A stretch of DNA of 64,000 nucleotides from Streptomyces apocyni (lineage in GTDB: Bacteria > Actinomycetota > Actinomycetes > Streptomycetales > Streptomycetaceae), in contig NZ_WHOM01000068.1 of assembly GCF_009739465.1 (NCBI RefSeq), positions 1 through 64,000 of the forward strand, in the 5' to 3' direction. The notes under the pieces are model-generated. The model worked only from the letters and a program-made list of their open reading frames with translations, had not been told where the DNA came from and did not search any database. Of this stretch, positions 1 to 8,151 are shown in pieces. The translations under genes and the position numbers were made by a program. Position 1 is the first letter of the stretch. The number at the start of each line of letters is the position of its first letter.

Positions 1-365
1 GCCTCCTCCAGCCACTGCGCCGCGACCCGGCTGTAATCGCCAAGCCGCAGCGTCGCGTTCGCGGACTGGTTGCCCCACTCGCGGAACGTGTCGCCGCCGT
101 CACCCTGCCAACGCAGGCCACCCACATGCGTCTTCAGGTCGTCGCCGATCTTCGAGATCGTCTTCGCCGCCGAGGACAGCTTCCGCGCCAGCTCCGCCGG
201 ACCCGACGCGTTCGCCGACGCCAGCAACGCCACCAACTGCGCATGCGACATCGACTCGAAGTCCGTGGACTGCAACCCCGGCCACGCGGGCCGACCGCCC
301 CCGCCCTGGCCGCCCCTGCTGCCCTCGCCGCCCCCGTTTCCGTTGCCGCCTCGTTCTGCTGCCAT
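1..365 (-). CDS. WXG100/PPE-like hypothetical protein, N-terminal part (runs off the left edge)
   Basis: Partial gene reading leftward; only about 121 N-terminal residues lie inside the window. The ATG at 365-363 overlaps the TGA of the upstream gene (TGATG), so the two are translationally coupled. The first 25 residues are Gly-rich, then comes an alpha-helical segment (SMSHAQLVALLASAN) and, near residue 95, LRWQGDGGDTFREWG. That resembles the W-x-G helix turn of ESX/WXG100 substrates and related N-terminal domains. What is seen is the motif and coupling; type VII secretion is inference from family resemblance. The rest of the protein lies outside the window, so it could be a large LXG/PPE-type effector or a structural protein. 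Confidence 0.6.
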   Translation of the reverse strand, partial: MAAERGGNGNGGGEGSRGGQGGGGRPAWPGLQSTDFESMSHAQLVALLASANASGPAELARKLSSAAKTISKIGDDLKTHVGGLRWQGDGGDTFREWGNQSANATLRLGDYSRVAAQWLEE

Positions 366-868
366 CAGAAGCCCGTCTCCTTACTGACATCCTTATTGCC
401 CGCGTCAGCAGGCTGCGCGGCGGGCAGTTCGGCGTAGGGGTCGCGGCCGGGGTCGTAGTACTTCTCGACCTCCGCGTTGATCGCCTTCATGCGGTCGCGG
501 GTCGCCTGGTCGATACCGTCGTAGCCCTTCTGTGAGGCGTGGACCGCCAGGCCCATGCCCTCGATCTGGGCGCCGAGTGCCTTCGACAGCTTTTCCAGTT
601 CCGTGTGGACGACGTTGAACGTCTCGTAGAGGAACTGGGCTTCCCGGAAGTCCGGTGATCCCAGGTGGCTGCGCGTCATACGTTCGCCGGACATCTTGCC
701 GGGGGCCGCGTCGGAGCCGGTCAACTCCTTGAGGAGGTCGTCGACTCTCTTCTTGAAGCCCGCCATGGCCTTGGCCTCGACCTTCAAGGCCTGTTGCGGG
801 TTGACCCCGTAAAAGGTGTCGAACGACTGCCCCGTGTCCGGCACGGCGGACTTATCCTCGCCTGCCAC
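365..868 (-). CDS. Hypothetical helical protein, coupled to WXG-like gene
   Basis: Predicted 167-residue protein with no signal peptide or membrane segment. It is rich in charged helices (QALKVEAKAMAGFKKRVDDL and QFLYETFNVVHTELEKLSKA), and its size and heptad-like pattern recall ESX-type partner proteins. Its stop overlaps the start of the downstream WXG-like gene (TGATG), so the pair is probably one operon and perhaps one complex. I recognise no catalytic motif. The link to type VII secretion rests only on the neighbour and on helix character. Confidence 0.6.
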   Translation of the reverse strand: MAGEDKSAVPDTGQSFDTFYGVNPQQALKVEAKAMAGFKKRVDDLLKELTGSDAAPGKMSGERMTRSHLGSPDFREAQFLYETFNVVHTELEKLSKALGAQIEGMGLAVHASQKGYDGIDQATRDRMKAINAEVEKYYDPGRDPYAELPAAQPADAGNKDVSKETGF

Positions 869-965
869 TTCTTCCCTCCCCGTAAAGCCTGAGCTTCGGA
901 GAGTAACTCTAACTACCGGGTGTGACAGTTGTCCGCGAGGGTCGAGGTGAGGGGGGTCACCCGGG

Positions 966-2252
966 TCACCACGACTCTCGCTCCGTCGTCGGACCCCGCG
1001 ACCCCAGCGGCCTTCTCCCGGCTCCGGTTCCGGCTCCGGCCCCGGCTCCGCCCGCCGCCCTCAACTTCAGCGCCAGAAGCGGGAAGAGCAGTACGGACAC
1101 CATCCCCGCCCCCACCAACGCCGCCGCCTCCCCCGACTCCAGGGCCCCGTCATCCAGGCCGAGTGTGGTGATCGCCACGACGAGAGGGAGCGCCGTGGAC
1201 GCGTACAGGGTGAGCGCGCGGCGGTCGCGTGGGGCCAGGTCGCGTGGGGCGAGGAACCAGACCGGGAGGCCGCGTACGACCAGGAAGAGGAGGAGGAAGG
1301 CGGGCAGGAGGAGCAGGGCGCGGCCGCCTTCCAGCAGGGCCTTGAGGTCGAACTCGATGCCGGTGGTGACGAAGAAGAGCGGTACGAGGAAGCCGAAGCC
1401 CATGCCTTCGATCTTTCCCAGGACCACGTCCGCGCTTTCCGGGGCGGCCCCGTGCAGCACCAGCCGTACGATCATCCCCGCCGCGAAGGCGCCCAGGAGT
1501 ACGTCGAGGCCGAGGAGTTGCGACGCGCCGAGCATCAGCGCGAGCAGCAGCACGACCAGCCGTACGGCGAACTGGCCGCTGGTGTGCAGGGTCTTGGCGA
1601 TGACGCGTGAGAACCACGGCGGTCTGGGGCGCATCGCCCAGTACACAGCGGCGACGGTCAGCAGCGCGAAAGCGGCGAGTACGACGGTGGACTGGCCCGG
1701 CGAACGTCCCCCGAGCAACAGTGCCATGGCGATGATCGGCCCGAACTCCCCCACCGCGCCGAACGCCATCATCACCGTGCCGAACCGGGTACGCAGATCC
1801 CCGGCGTCCCGCAGGACGGGGAGCACCGTTCCCAGGGCGGTGCTGGTGAGCGCCACGCCGATGTACACGCTCTTGGAGAAGCCCGAGGAGTCCGAGGAAC
1901 CCGAGGAGTTCGAGGAGCCCGACCAGACCGCCAGCAGGAGAGCGAGTCCCAGCCCCAGGGCGAGGGAGATCAGCCAGGCCCCTACCGAGCGCCGCAGGGT
2001 GCCACCGCGCACCTTGTCGAACTGGATCTCGTATCCGGCGAGGAAAATCAGCATGGCCAGGCCGAGTTCGGAGAGCGCGTCGATGACCTCGCCCTGCCCG
2101 GCCCAGCCCAGGACGTCGGGGCCGATGGCGATGCCAAGCAGGATTTCGAAGATGACCAGCGGGACGGGTAGCCAGCGGCTGACTCCGTGCGCGAGAAGCG
2201 GCGCGAGCACCGCGATGGACATGATCAGAATCAGCGTCCCCGACTGCGCCAT
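966..2252 (-). CDS. Cation:proton antiporter, CPA2 (KefB/NapA-like) family
   Basis: 428-residue, almost wholly hydrophobic protein with roughly 12 membrane segments, the usual Na+/H+ exchanger core length. It lacks the C-terminal RCK/TrkA-N domain of KefB/KefC. Family-typical stretches are LGLAMLIFLAGYEIQFD and ALTSTALGTVLPVLRD, plus LLGAFAAGMIVRLVL near the middle. It would exchange Na+ or K+ for H+ across the cytoplasmic membrane. A Ser/Gly-rich stretch (residues about 111-125) sits in one loop and is probably a flexible insertion. The gene is divergent from the PrsW-like gene with only 50 bases between starts. The transported ion cannot be told from sequence. Confidence 0.85.
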   Translation of the reverse strand: MAQSGTLILIMSIAVLAPLLAHGVSRWLPVPLVIFEILLGIAIGPDVLGWAGQGEVIDALSELGLAMLIFLAGYEIQFDKVRGGTLRRSVGAWLISLALGLGLALLLAVWSGSSNSSGSSDSSGFSKSVYIGVALTSTALGTVLPVLRDAGDLRTRFGTVMMAFGAVGEFGPIIAMALLLGGRSPGQSTVVLAAFALLTVAAVYWAMRPRPPWFSRVIAKTLHTSGQFAVRLVVLLLALMLGASQLLGLDVLLGAFAAGMIVRLVLHGAAPESADVVLGKIEGMGFGFLVPLFFVTTGIEFDLKALLEGGRALLLLPAFLLLFLVVRGLPVWFLAPRDLAPRDRRALTLYASTALPLVVAITTLGLDDGALESGEAAALVGAGMVSVLLFPLLALKLRAAGGAGAGAGTGAGRRPLGSRGPTTERESW

Positions 2253-2302
2253 AGCGGATTTTTACCATAGAATTCGGGCGAATTGGACGAAGAGCTGACG
2301 GA

Positions 2303-3109
2303 GTGATGCGTTGTGGACCTGCCTCCACGCCAACCGCCCCCGACATCCGGACCGGCCTCTGGAAGCACTGCCTCTGGGGCGGCATCGCCCTCTGGCTGCT
2401 GACCGCGATCGTCACGTACGCCACCAAGAACACCACCCTGCTGCCGACCCTGATCCTGCTCGGCAGCTTCCTGATCCCTGCCGTGTTCGTCCTGTGGGCG
2501 TACGAGCGCCACGGCAGCGGCCTCGGCGTGGGTCTGATCGAGGAGGCGGTGAAGCTCCTCGCGCTGATGTACGTACTGCGCCGCCAGCCGGGCATTCACG
2601 GGCTACGGGCGGGCATCGTGCTCGGCGCCAGTGTCGGCTTCGGCTTCGCGGCGTTCGAGAGTGCGGGGTACGCCTTCAATGCCGCCGTCACCATGGAGGG
2701 CATCGACCTGCGCGCGCTGCTCGAGACCGAGATCCTGCGCGGCGCGCTCGCGCCGTTCGGGCATGGCCTGTGGACGGCGATCGCGGGTGCCGTACTGCTG
2801 GCGTACCGACGCCCGGACGGCCGGTTCCGCTTCGCCGGGCCCGTCGTCGCCACCTATCTGGGCGTCGCGCTGCTGCACGCACTGTGGGACTCGATGCACG
2901 GGATCGCACTCTGGCTGGTCGCCATGCTGACCACCAGCGATCTTCAGCGGTCGCTCTTCGCGCAGGGCTACATTCCCGAGCCGACCTCCGCACAGCAGCA
3001 CCTGTTCACGTTGTTCTCGGTGGGAGGGCTGGTCGTCATCTCGCTCATGGCCATCACCTGGGCGCGCTCACTCGCACACCGCGACCCCTCTTGGAAACGT
3101 ACCCCCTAG
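2303..3109 (+). CDS. PrsW-family intramembrane metalloprotease
   Basis: 268-residue polytopic membrane protein. It carries the three PrsW signatures in order: EEAVK, then FAAFE (FxxxE), then HALWD (HxxxD), plus an extra FGHGLW histidine. Those Glu/His residues are the proposed zinc site of this family, whose founder cleaves the RsiW anti-sigma factor in Bacillus. The substrate here is unknown; neighbouring genes offer no obvious anti-sigma factor. The start is uncertain: GTG at 2303 is immediately followed by ATG at 2306, with GACGGAG just upstream. The stop codon TAG (3107-3109) lies inside the copZ operator, so the two transcription units abut. Confidence 0.85.
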   Translation: MMRCGPASTPTAPDIRTGLWKHCLWGGIALWLLTAIVTYATKNTTLLPTLILLGSFLIPAVFVLWAYERHGSGLGVGLIEEAVKLLALMYVLRRQPGIHGLRAGIVLGASVGFGFAAFESAGYAFNAAVTMEGIDLRALLETEILRGALAPFGHGLWTAIAGAVLLAYRRPDGRFRFAGPVVATYLGVALLHALWDSMHGIALWLVAMLTTSDLQRSLFAQGYIPEPTSAQQHLFTLFSVGGLVVISLMAITWARSLAHRDPSWKRTP

Positions 3110-3118
3110 GGGTATACA
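3091..3118 (+). promoter_or_regulatory. Probable copZ promoter with CsoR-like copper operator
   Basis: An inverted repeat TACCCC-CTA-GGGGTA at 3100-3114 matches the known pseudo-palindromic CsoR site pattern. It sits between a possible -35 (TTGGAA, 3091-3096) and -10 (TATACA, 3113-3118) with a 16-base spacer, so a bound repressor would block RNA polymerase. The downstream genes are a copper chaperone and a copper ATPase, which supports Cu(I)-dependent derepression. csoR itself is not in the window. Confidence 0.8.
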
Positions 3119-3220
3119 GTGGTGAGCGTCGGAGGACCTGGAATCATGGATTCCGGCCATCTCGACGCGTTGACGCTATGCCGCCACGCCCGCCCCCACC
3201 CTTTGGACGAGGAGAACGAC

Positions 3221-3532
3221 ATGACCGCCCAGACCGAGACCCCGAAGGCCGAGACCGGCTCCTGCTGCGCCACCGACGGCTCCTGCCACGACACCCCGGA
3301 GGCCGCCGCGCAGCAGGGCACCGTGACCGCCGTCTACCAAGTCAGCGGGATGACCTGCGGTCACTGCGAGGGCGCCGTCGCCAGCGAGATCTCCGAGATC
3401 GCCGGTGTCAGCTCCGTTAAGGCCGTCGCCGCCACGGGTGAGGTCACCGTGATCTCCGACGCTCCGCTCGACGAGGCCGCCGTACGCGCCGCCGTGGACG
3501 AAGCGGGCTACGAGCTCACCGGCAAGGCCTGA
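3221..3532 (+). CDS. copZ: Copper chaperone CopZ-like (HMA domain)
   Basis: 103 residues from the ATG at 3221, chosen because GACGAGGAG lies just upstream; an earlier in-frame start at 3119 would put coding sequence into the promoter. The single heavy-metal-associated domain carries the Cu(I) motif GMTCGHC and the usual beta-alpha-beta spacing. The N-terminal tail has a second cysteine/histidine cluster (SCCATDGSCHDT), unusual for minimal CopZ proteins and a possible additional metal site. It would carry Cu(I) to the ATPase encoded next. Regulation is probably by the CsoR-like operator upstream. Confidence 0.9.
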   Translation: MTAQTETPKAETGSCCATDGSCHDTPEAAAQQGTVTAVYQVSGMTCGHCEGAVASEISEIAGVSSVKAVAATGEVTVISDAPLDEAAVRAAVDEAGYELTGKA

Positions 3533-3542
3533 CGCGAGAAGG

Positions 3543-3556
3543 CCTGCCGCGGCAGG
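3543..3556. repeat. 14-base perfect palindrome in the copZ-copA spacer
   Basis: CCTGCCGCGGCAGG is self-complementary and lies between two near copies of GGCCTGACGCGA (about 3527 and 3558). It may attenuate or process the copZ-copA transcript, but it has no U-tract. Confidence 0.4.
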
Positions 3557-3694
3557 GGCCTGACGCGACAAGGCCTGGCACACACGAGTCGTACGTTGGG
3601 GGGTGTGCGGGTGCGACGTCCGCGCACCCCCAAGACCGGCAGAGCGCCCAGCGGCGCACCCAGAGCACCAGCTAGAGCACCAGGACGTACCGCC

Positions 3695-6163
3695 ATGACC
3701 CGCACGGCGACGAACGGCACGCGAGCCGTGGGAAGCTCCGAGACCGAGCTCTCCATCGGCGGGATGACCTGCGCTTCCTGCTCCGCCCGCATCGAGAAGA
3801 AGCTGAACCGCATGCCGGGCGTGACCGCCACGGTCAACTTCGCCACCGAGAAGGCGACGATCTCGTACGTGAATGGGGGCGGGGGTGGCGACGCGGGCGG
3901 GGACGGCGACGGGAGCGCGGGCGGCGACGGGAGCGGGGTCGAGAGCGGGCGCGGGGTCGATGTCGCCGACCTGATCGCCGAGGTGGAGAAGCTGGGCTAC
4001 TCCGCCCGGGAACTGCGCCCGCCCGCGGCAGCTCCCGCAGCCGAACCGGCACCCGGGTCCGGGGCCGAGTCGGAGGTCAAGTCCGAGCCCGCTGCCGATG
4101 CCGATGCCGATGCCGATGCCGAAAGCAACGCCGAGGGCTACGCCGAATCCGCCCTCGCCTCCCTGCGTCAGCGCTTCCTCGTCTCCGCCGCGCTCGCCCT
4201 GCCCGTGATCCTGATGGCGATGGTCCCCGCCCTGCAGTTCGACAACTGGCAGTGGCTCTCCCTCACCCTCGCCGCCCCCGTCGTCGTCTGGGCAGGCCTG
4301 CCCTTCCACCGGGCCGCCTGGGCGAACGCCCGGCACGCCGCCGCCACCATGGACACCCTGGTCTCGGTCGGCACACTGGCCGCGTTCGGGTGGTCGCTGT
4401 GGGCGCTGTTCCTCGGGGACGCCGGGATGCCCGGGATGCGGCACGGCTTCGACCTGGTGATCACCCGCACCGACAGCGCGAGCGCCCTCTACCTGGAGGT
4501 CGCCGCGGGCGTCACGACCTTCATCCTGCTCGGCCGCTACCTGGAGGCGCGGTCCAAGCGGAAGGCGGGCGCCGCCCTACGGGCGCTGCTCGAACTCGGC
4601 GCCAAGGACGTATCGGTTCTGCGCGACGACGGTACGGAGGTGCGTGTTCCGGTTGAGCGGCTGGCCGTCGGCGATCGCTTCGCCGTACGACCGGGCGAGA
4701 AGATCGCGACGGACGGCACCGTCGTCGAGGGTGCCTCAGCGGTGGATGCCTCGATGCTGACCGGCGAGTCCGTACCGGTCGATGTGACCGTCGGCGACTC
4801 GGTGGCCGGTGGCTGTGTGAACGCCTCGGGCCGACTGGTCGTCCAGGCGACCCGGGTCGGCTCGGACACCCAGCTCGCCCGGATGGCGAAGCTGGTCGAG
4901 AACGCACAGGCCGGGAAGGCCGCCGTACAGCGCCTCGCGGACCGTATCTCCGCCGTCTTCGTCCCCGTCGTCCTGCTGATCGCCGCCGGGACGCTGGGCG
5001 GCTGGCTCGCCGTCACCGGCGACGCCAGCGCCGCCTTCACCGCCGCCGTCGCGGTACTGATCATCGCCTGCCCCTGCGCGCTCGGGCTGGCCACGCCGAC
5101 CGCCCTCATGGTCGGCACCGGACGCGGCGCCCAGCTCGGCATCCTGATCAGGGGGCCTGAGGTACTGGAGTCCACCCGCCGCGTCGACACCGTCGTCCTG
5201 GACAAGACCGGGACGGTGACCAGCGGACAGATGCGCCTGCACGAGGTGTACGTCGCCGACAGCTCAGACGCGTCAGACCGCTCAAACGACACCGACAGCA
5301 CCGACAGCACCGACGAGCGGACGCTGCTACGGCTGGCGGGCGCCCTGGAGCACGCGTCCGAGCACCCCATCGCCCAGGCCATCGCGGACGGCGCCACCAC
5401 GCGCGTCGGCACGCTGCCCCCAGCCACGTCCTTCGAGAACGTCGCGGGGCTCGGCGTACGCGGCACAGTAGACGGGCACGCCGTCCTCGTCGGCCGGGAG
5501 CGGCTGCTCGCGGAAGCCGGGATCACGCTCCCGGACGGGCTCGCCGACGCCAAGGCGGCAGCCGAGCGTCAGGGGCGTACGGCCGTGGCCGTGGCTTGGG
5601 ACAGGGCGGCGCGGGGCGTGCTCACGGTCGCCGACGCGGTCAAGGAGACCAGCGCCGACGCGGTCGCCCAGCTGCGCGCGCTCGGCCTGCGGCCCGTCCT
5701 GCTGACCGGGGACAACCAAGCGGTCGCCGACGCGGTGGCCGCCGAGGTCGGCATCGACGAGGTGTACGCCGAGGTGCTGCCCCAGGACAAGGTGGCGGTC
5801 GTCGAGCGGCTGCGCCGGGAGGGGCGCGTCGTGGCCATGGTCGGCGACGGCGTCAACGACGCGGCGGCGCTGGCCACCGCCGATCTGGGCCTGGCCATGG
5901 GGACGGGCACAGACGCGGCGATCGAGGCCGGTGACCTCACGCTCGTACGCGGCGATCTGCGGGTGGCGGCGGACGCGATCCGGCTCTCCCGGAGGACGCT
6001 GGCCACGATCAAGGGCAACCTCTTCTGGGCCTTCGGGTACAACGTGGCCGCGCTGCCGCTCGCCGCCGCGGGGCTGCTCAATCCGATGATCGCGGGTGCG
6101 GCGATGGCCTTCTCGTCGGTCTTCGTAGTGACCAACAGTCTGCGCCTCAGGTCCTTCACATAG
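3695..6163 (+). CDS. copA: Copper-translocating P1B-type ATPase
   Basis: 822 residues from the ATG at 3695 (AGGA nine bases upstream; a GTG at 3596 is an alternative). Domain order is one N-terminal HMA domain (GMTCASC), eight membrane helices with the Cu(I) CPC motif in IIACPCALGLATPTA, the actuator motif MLTGESVP, the phosphorylation site VVLDKTGTVTSG, the P1B SEHP motif (ASEHPIAQAI) and the hinge MVGDGVNDAAALA. All catalytic residues look intact, so it should export Cu(I). Odd feature: the HMA domain is split by a Gly/Asp/Ser-rich insertion of about 27 residues before VDVADLIAEVEKLGYSA. An Asp/Ala repeat also follows the domain. It forms an operon with copZ. Confidence 0.93.
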   Translation: MTRTATNGTRAVGSSETELSIGGMTCASCSARIEKKLNRMPGVTATVNFATEKATISYVNGGGGGDAGGDGDGSAGGDGSGVESGRGVDVADLIAEVEKLGYSARELRPPAAAPAAEPAPGSGAESEVKSEPAADADADADAESNAEGYAESALASLRQRFLVSAALALPVILMAMVPALQFDNWQWLSLTLAAPVVVWAGLPFHRAAWANARHAAATMDTLVSVGTLAAFGWSLWALFLGDAGMPGMRHGFDLVITRTDSASALYLEVAAGVTTFILLGRYLEARSKRKAGAALRALLELGAKDVSVLRDDGTEVRVPVERLAVGDRFAVRPGEKIATDGTVVEGASAVDASMLTGESVPVDVTVGDSVAGGCVNASGRLVVQATRVGSDTQLARMAKLVENAQAGKAAVQRLADRISAVFVPVVLLIAAGTLGGWLAVTGDASAAFTAAVAVLIIACPCALGLATPTALMVGTGRGAQLGILIRGPEVLESTRRVDTVVLDKTGTVTSGQMRLHEVYVADSSDASDRSNDTDSTDSTDERTLLRLAGALEHASEHPIAQAIADGATTRVGTLPPATSFENVAGLGVRGTVDGHAVLVGRERLLAEAGITLPDGLADAKAAAERQGRTAVAVAWDRAARGVLTVADAVKETSADAVAQLRALGLRPVLLTGDNQAVADAVAAEVGIDEVYAEVLPQDKVAVVERLRREGRVVAMVGDGVNDAAALATADLGLAMGTGTDAAIEAGDLTLVRGDLRVAADAIRLSRRTLATIKGNLFWAFGYNVAALPLAAAGLLNPMIAGAAMAFSSVFVVTNSLRLRSFT

Positions 6164-6498
6164 TCGACACAGGCCACACAACACCCTTACGCTCGGAACC
6201 GGATTGGCATATCAGGCCTCTTGCGCATGTACAGGACATATGCAGGAGACGTAGATCACAGTGATTCCCGGGTAACCATTGGCGGGGTTCGTGGGTCTAA
6301 CTAGGCGATGGCTGGGTTGTCTTGGGGGGCAGCTCCGTCGTCGGGGGACGTCTTGGGGGACGTCCCGGGGATGTTGTTGGCCGGGACACGTACACCGGGG
6401 AGCTTGAGCGGCCCACCCGTAGGTACGCGTCCCGGCAGACCGCGCCCACCCGGACACCCGGTCGAATCCCGTGGGGGGAATTCGCGCCGGGGAAAGGG
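6164..6498 (+). other. 335-base stretch without a convincing gene; candidate non-coding RNA
   Basis: Downstream of copA this stretch has short ORFs with poor composition (for example 6322-6573), which I do not accept. It contains a perfect ATCAC-A-GTGAT inverted repeat at 6255-6265 and G-tracts around 6321-6370 that can pair as GGGACGTC/GACGTCCC. It then runs into the strong hairpin at 6496-6548. The pattern of structured sequence followed by a terminator fits a plus-strand ncRNA, but no clear promoter was identified. Confidence 0.3.
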
Positions 6499-6548
6499 AA
6501 GCGCCCCGCTAGTCGGCCCGTGGGGGGTCCGACTGCGGGGCGCTTTCC
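6496..6548. terminator. Strong bidirectional intrinsic terminator
   Basis: Left arm AAGCGCCCCGC (6499-6509), one bulged T and AGTCGG pair with CCGACT and GCGGGGCGCTT (6529-6545) around a 12-base loop. The outer bases GGG/TCC extend the stem. A short T run follows on the plus strand and an A run precedes it, so it could serve both directions: citrate synthase on minus, and any transcript from the copA side on plus. Confidence 0.7.
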
Positions 6549-6551
6549 GAC

Positions 6552-6634
6552 TTCTGAGGTCCGAGCCTTCTGAGGTCCGAGACTTTTCTGAGGCCTCAGA
6601 CTTCCGAGGCCTCAGACCTCTCAGGCCTGAGAGG
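6552..6634. repeat. GAGGYC-type repeat cluster ending in an 18-base palindrome
   Basis: Iterated TCTGAGG(T/C)C-CGAG-like units (about 6552-6612) end with the perfect palindrome CCTCTCAGGCCTGAGAGG at 6617-6634. It lies about 30 bases beyond the citrate synthase stop and could act as that gene's first terminator. Confidence 0.5.
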
Positions 6635-6664
6635 CTGTGCGGTCCGTGCTGGCTGAGGGAGGCC

Positions 6665-7954
6665 TCAGCGGGCCTCGACCGGGACGAAGTCCCGCTCGAC
6701 GTGGCCGGTGTAGATCTGGCGCGGGCGGCCGATGCGGGAACCCGGCTCCTTGATCATCTCGTGCCACTGGGCGATCCAGCCGGGCAGTCGGCCGAGCGCG
6801 AAGAGCACCGTGAACATCTCGGACGGGAAGCCCATCGCGCGGTAGATCAGGCCGGTGTAGAAGTCGACGTTCGGGTAGAGCTTGCGCTCGACGAAGTAGT
6901 CGTCGGACAGCGCGTGCTCCTCCAGCTTGAGCGCGATGTCCAGCAGTTCGTCGGACTTGCCGAGGGACGACAGGACATCGTGCGCCGCGGCCTTGATGAT
7001 CTTCGCGCGCGGGTCGAAGTTCTTGTACACCCGGTGGCCGAAGCCCATCAGGCGGACGCCGTCTTCCTTGTCCTTCACCTTGCGGATGAAGGTGTCCACG
7101 TCGTTGCCCGAGTCCCGGATGCCCTCGAGCATCTCCAGGACGGACTGGTTGGCGCCACCGTGCAGAGGGCCCCACAGCGCGGAGATACCGGCGGAGATCG
7201 AGGCGAACATGTTCGCCTGCGAAGAGCCGACCAGGCGGACCGTGGAGGTCGAGCAGTTCTGCTCGTGGTCCGCGTGCAGGATCAGCAGCTTGTCGAGCGC
7301 GGAGACGACGACCGGGTCAAGGTCGTAGTCGGCGGCGGGCACCGAGAACGTCATCCGCAGGAAGTTCTCGACGTAGCCGAGGTTGTTGCTCGGGTAGACG
7401 ACCGGGTGGCCGACCGACTTCTTGTACGCGTAGGCGGCGATCGTCGGCAGCTTGGCCAGCAGCCGGATCGTCGACAGGTGGCGCTGGTTCTCGTCGAACG
7501 GGTTGTGGCTGTCCTGGTAGAACGTGGACAGCGCGCTGACCACCGACGACAGCATGGCCATCGGGTGCGCGTCGCGCGGGAAGCCGTCGTAGAACCGCTT
7601 GACGTCCTCGTGCAGCAGCGTGTGCTGGGTGATCTCGTTACGGAAGGTCGAGAGCTCGTCGACGGTCGGCAGCTCACCGTTGATGAGCAGGTACGCCACC
7701 TCGACGAAGGTGGAGCGCTCGGCCAGCTGCTCGATCGGGTAGCCGCGGTACCGGAGGATGCCCTCTTCGCCATCCAGATAGGTGATGGCGGATTTATAGG
7801 CGGCGGTGTTGCCGTATCCGCTGTCCAGGGTCACCAGACCGGTCTGGGCTCGGAGCTTCCCGATGTCGAAGCCCTTGTCGCCGACGGTGCTGTCGATCAC
7901 CGGGTAGGTGTACTCGCCATCGCCGTACCGCAGTACTACAGAGTTGTCGCTCAC
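6665..7954 (-). CDS. citA: Citrate synthase (type II, hexameric-like)
   Basis: 429 residues from GTG at 7954, chosen because GAGGGA lies seven bases upstream and the protein then starts MSDNSVVLRYGDG as in relatives. The longer frame to 8011 adds a non-homologous tail. It catalyses oxaloacetate plus acetyl-CoA to citrate in the TCA cycle. Active-site residues are visible: His230 in LHADHEQN, His307 in GFGHRVYKN and Asp364 in NVDFYTG, matching E. coli GltA His229/His305/Asp362 in order and spacing. The gene is monocistronic between hairpins downstream and the RecD-like gene upstream (198-base gap). Confidence 0.95.
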   Translation of the reverse strand: MSDNSVVLRYGDGEYTYPVIDSTVGDKGFDIGKLRAQTGLVTLDSGYGNTAAYKSAITYLDGEEGILRYRGYPIEQLAERSTFVEVAYLLINGELPTVDELSTFRNEITQHTLLHEDVKRFYDGFPRDAHPMAMLSSVVSALSTFYQDSHNPFDENQRHLSTIRLLAKLPTIAAYAYKKSVGHPVVYPSNNLGYVENFLRMTFSVPAADYDLDPVVVSALDKLLILHADHEQNCSTSTVRLVGSSQANMFASISAGISALWGPLHGGANQSVLEMLEGIRDSGNDVDTFIRKVKDKEDGVRLMGFGHRVYKNFDPRAKIIKAAAHDVLSSLGKSDELLDIALKLEEHALSDDYFVERKLYPNVDFYTGLIYRAMGFPSEMFTVLFALGRLPGWIAQWHEMIKEPGSRIGRPRQIYTGHVERDFVPVEAR

Positions 7955-8151
7955 GTCATCCCTCACCGACGTTGTGCCTCTTCTTCGAGGTGCCCTGACT
8001 GTCTCTACCATCCCCCATTTGGCCCTGGAGAGTGCACTCGGGGTCGACCAATGGGCCTATTGACGGCACTCAGTGCCGTCAGCCTGCTCATCCTGCCCCC
8101 TCCGCCCAGGTTCTGGAACCCCTCCGTGACACACACCACCGAAATGATCGA

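Noticed and set aside
6455..6475. tRNA-like TPsiC segment (GGTCGAATCCC)
   Set aside because: No acceptor stem, D-arm or anticodon arm can be drawn around it.
6322..6573. Possible 83-residue gene after copA
   Set aside because: Composition and lack of ribosome site; it runs through the terminator stem at 6496-6548.
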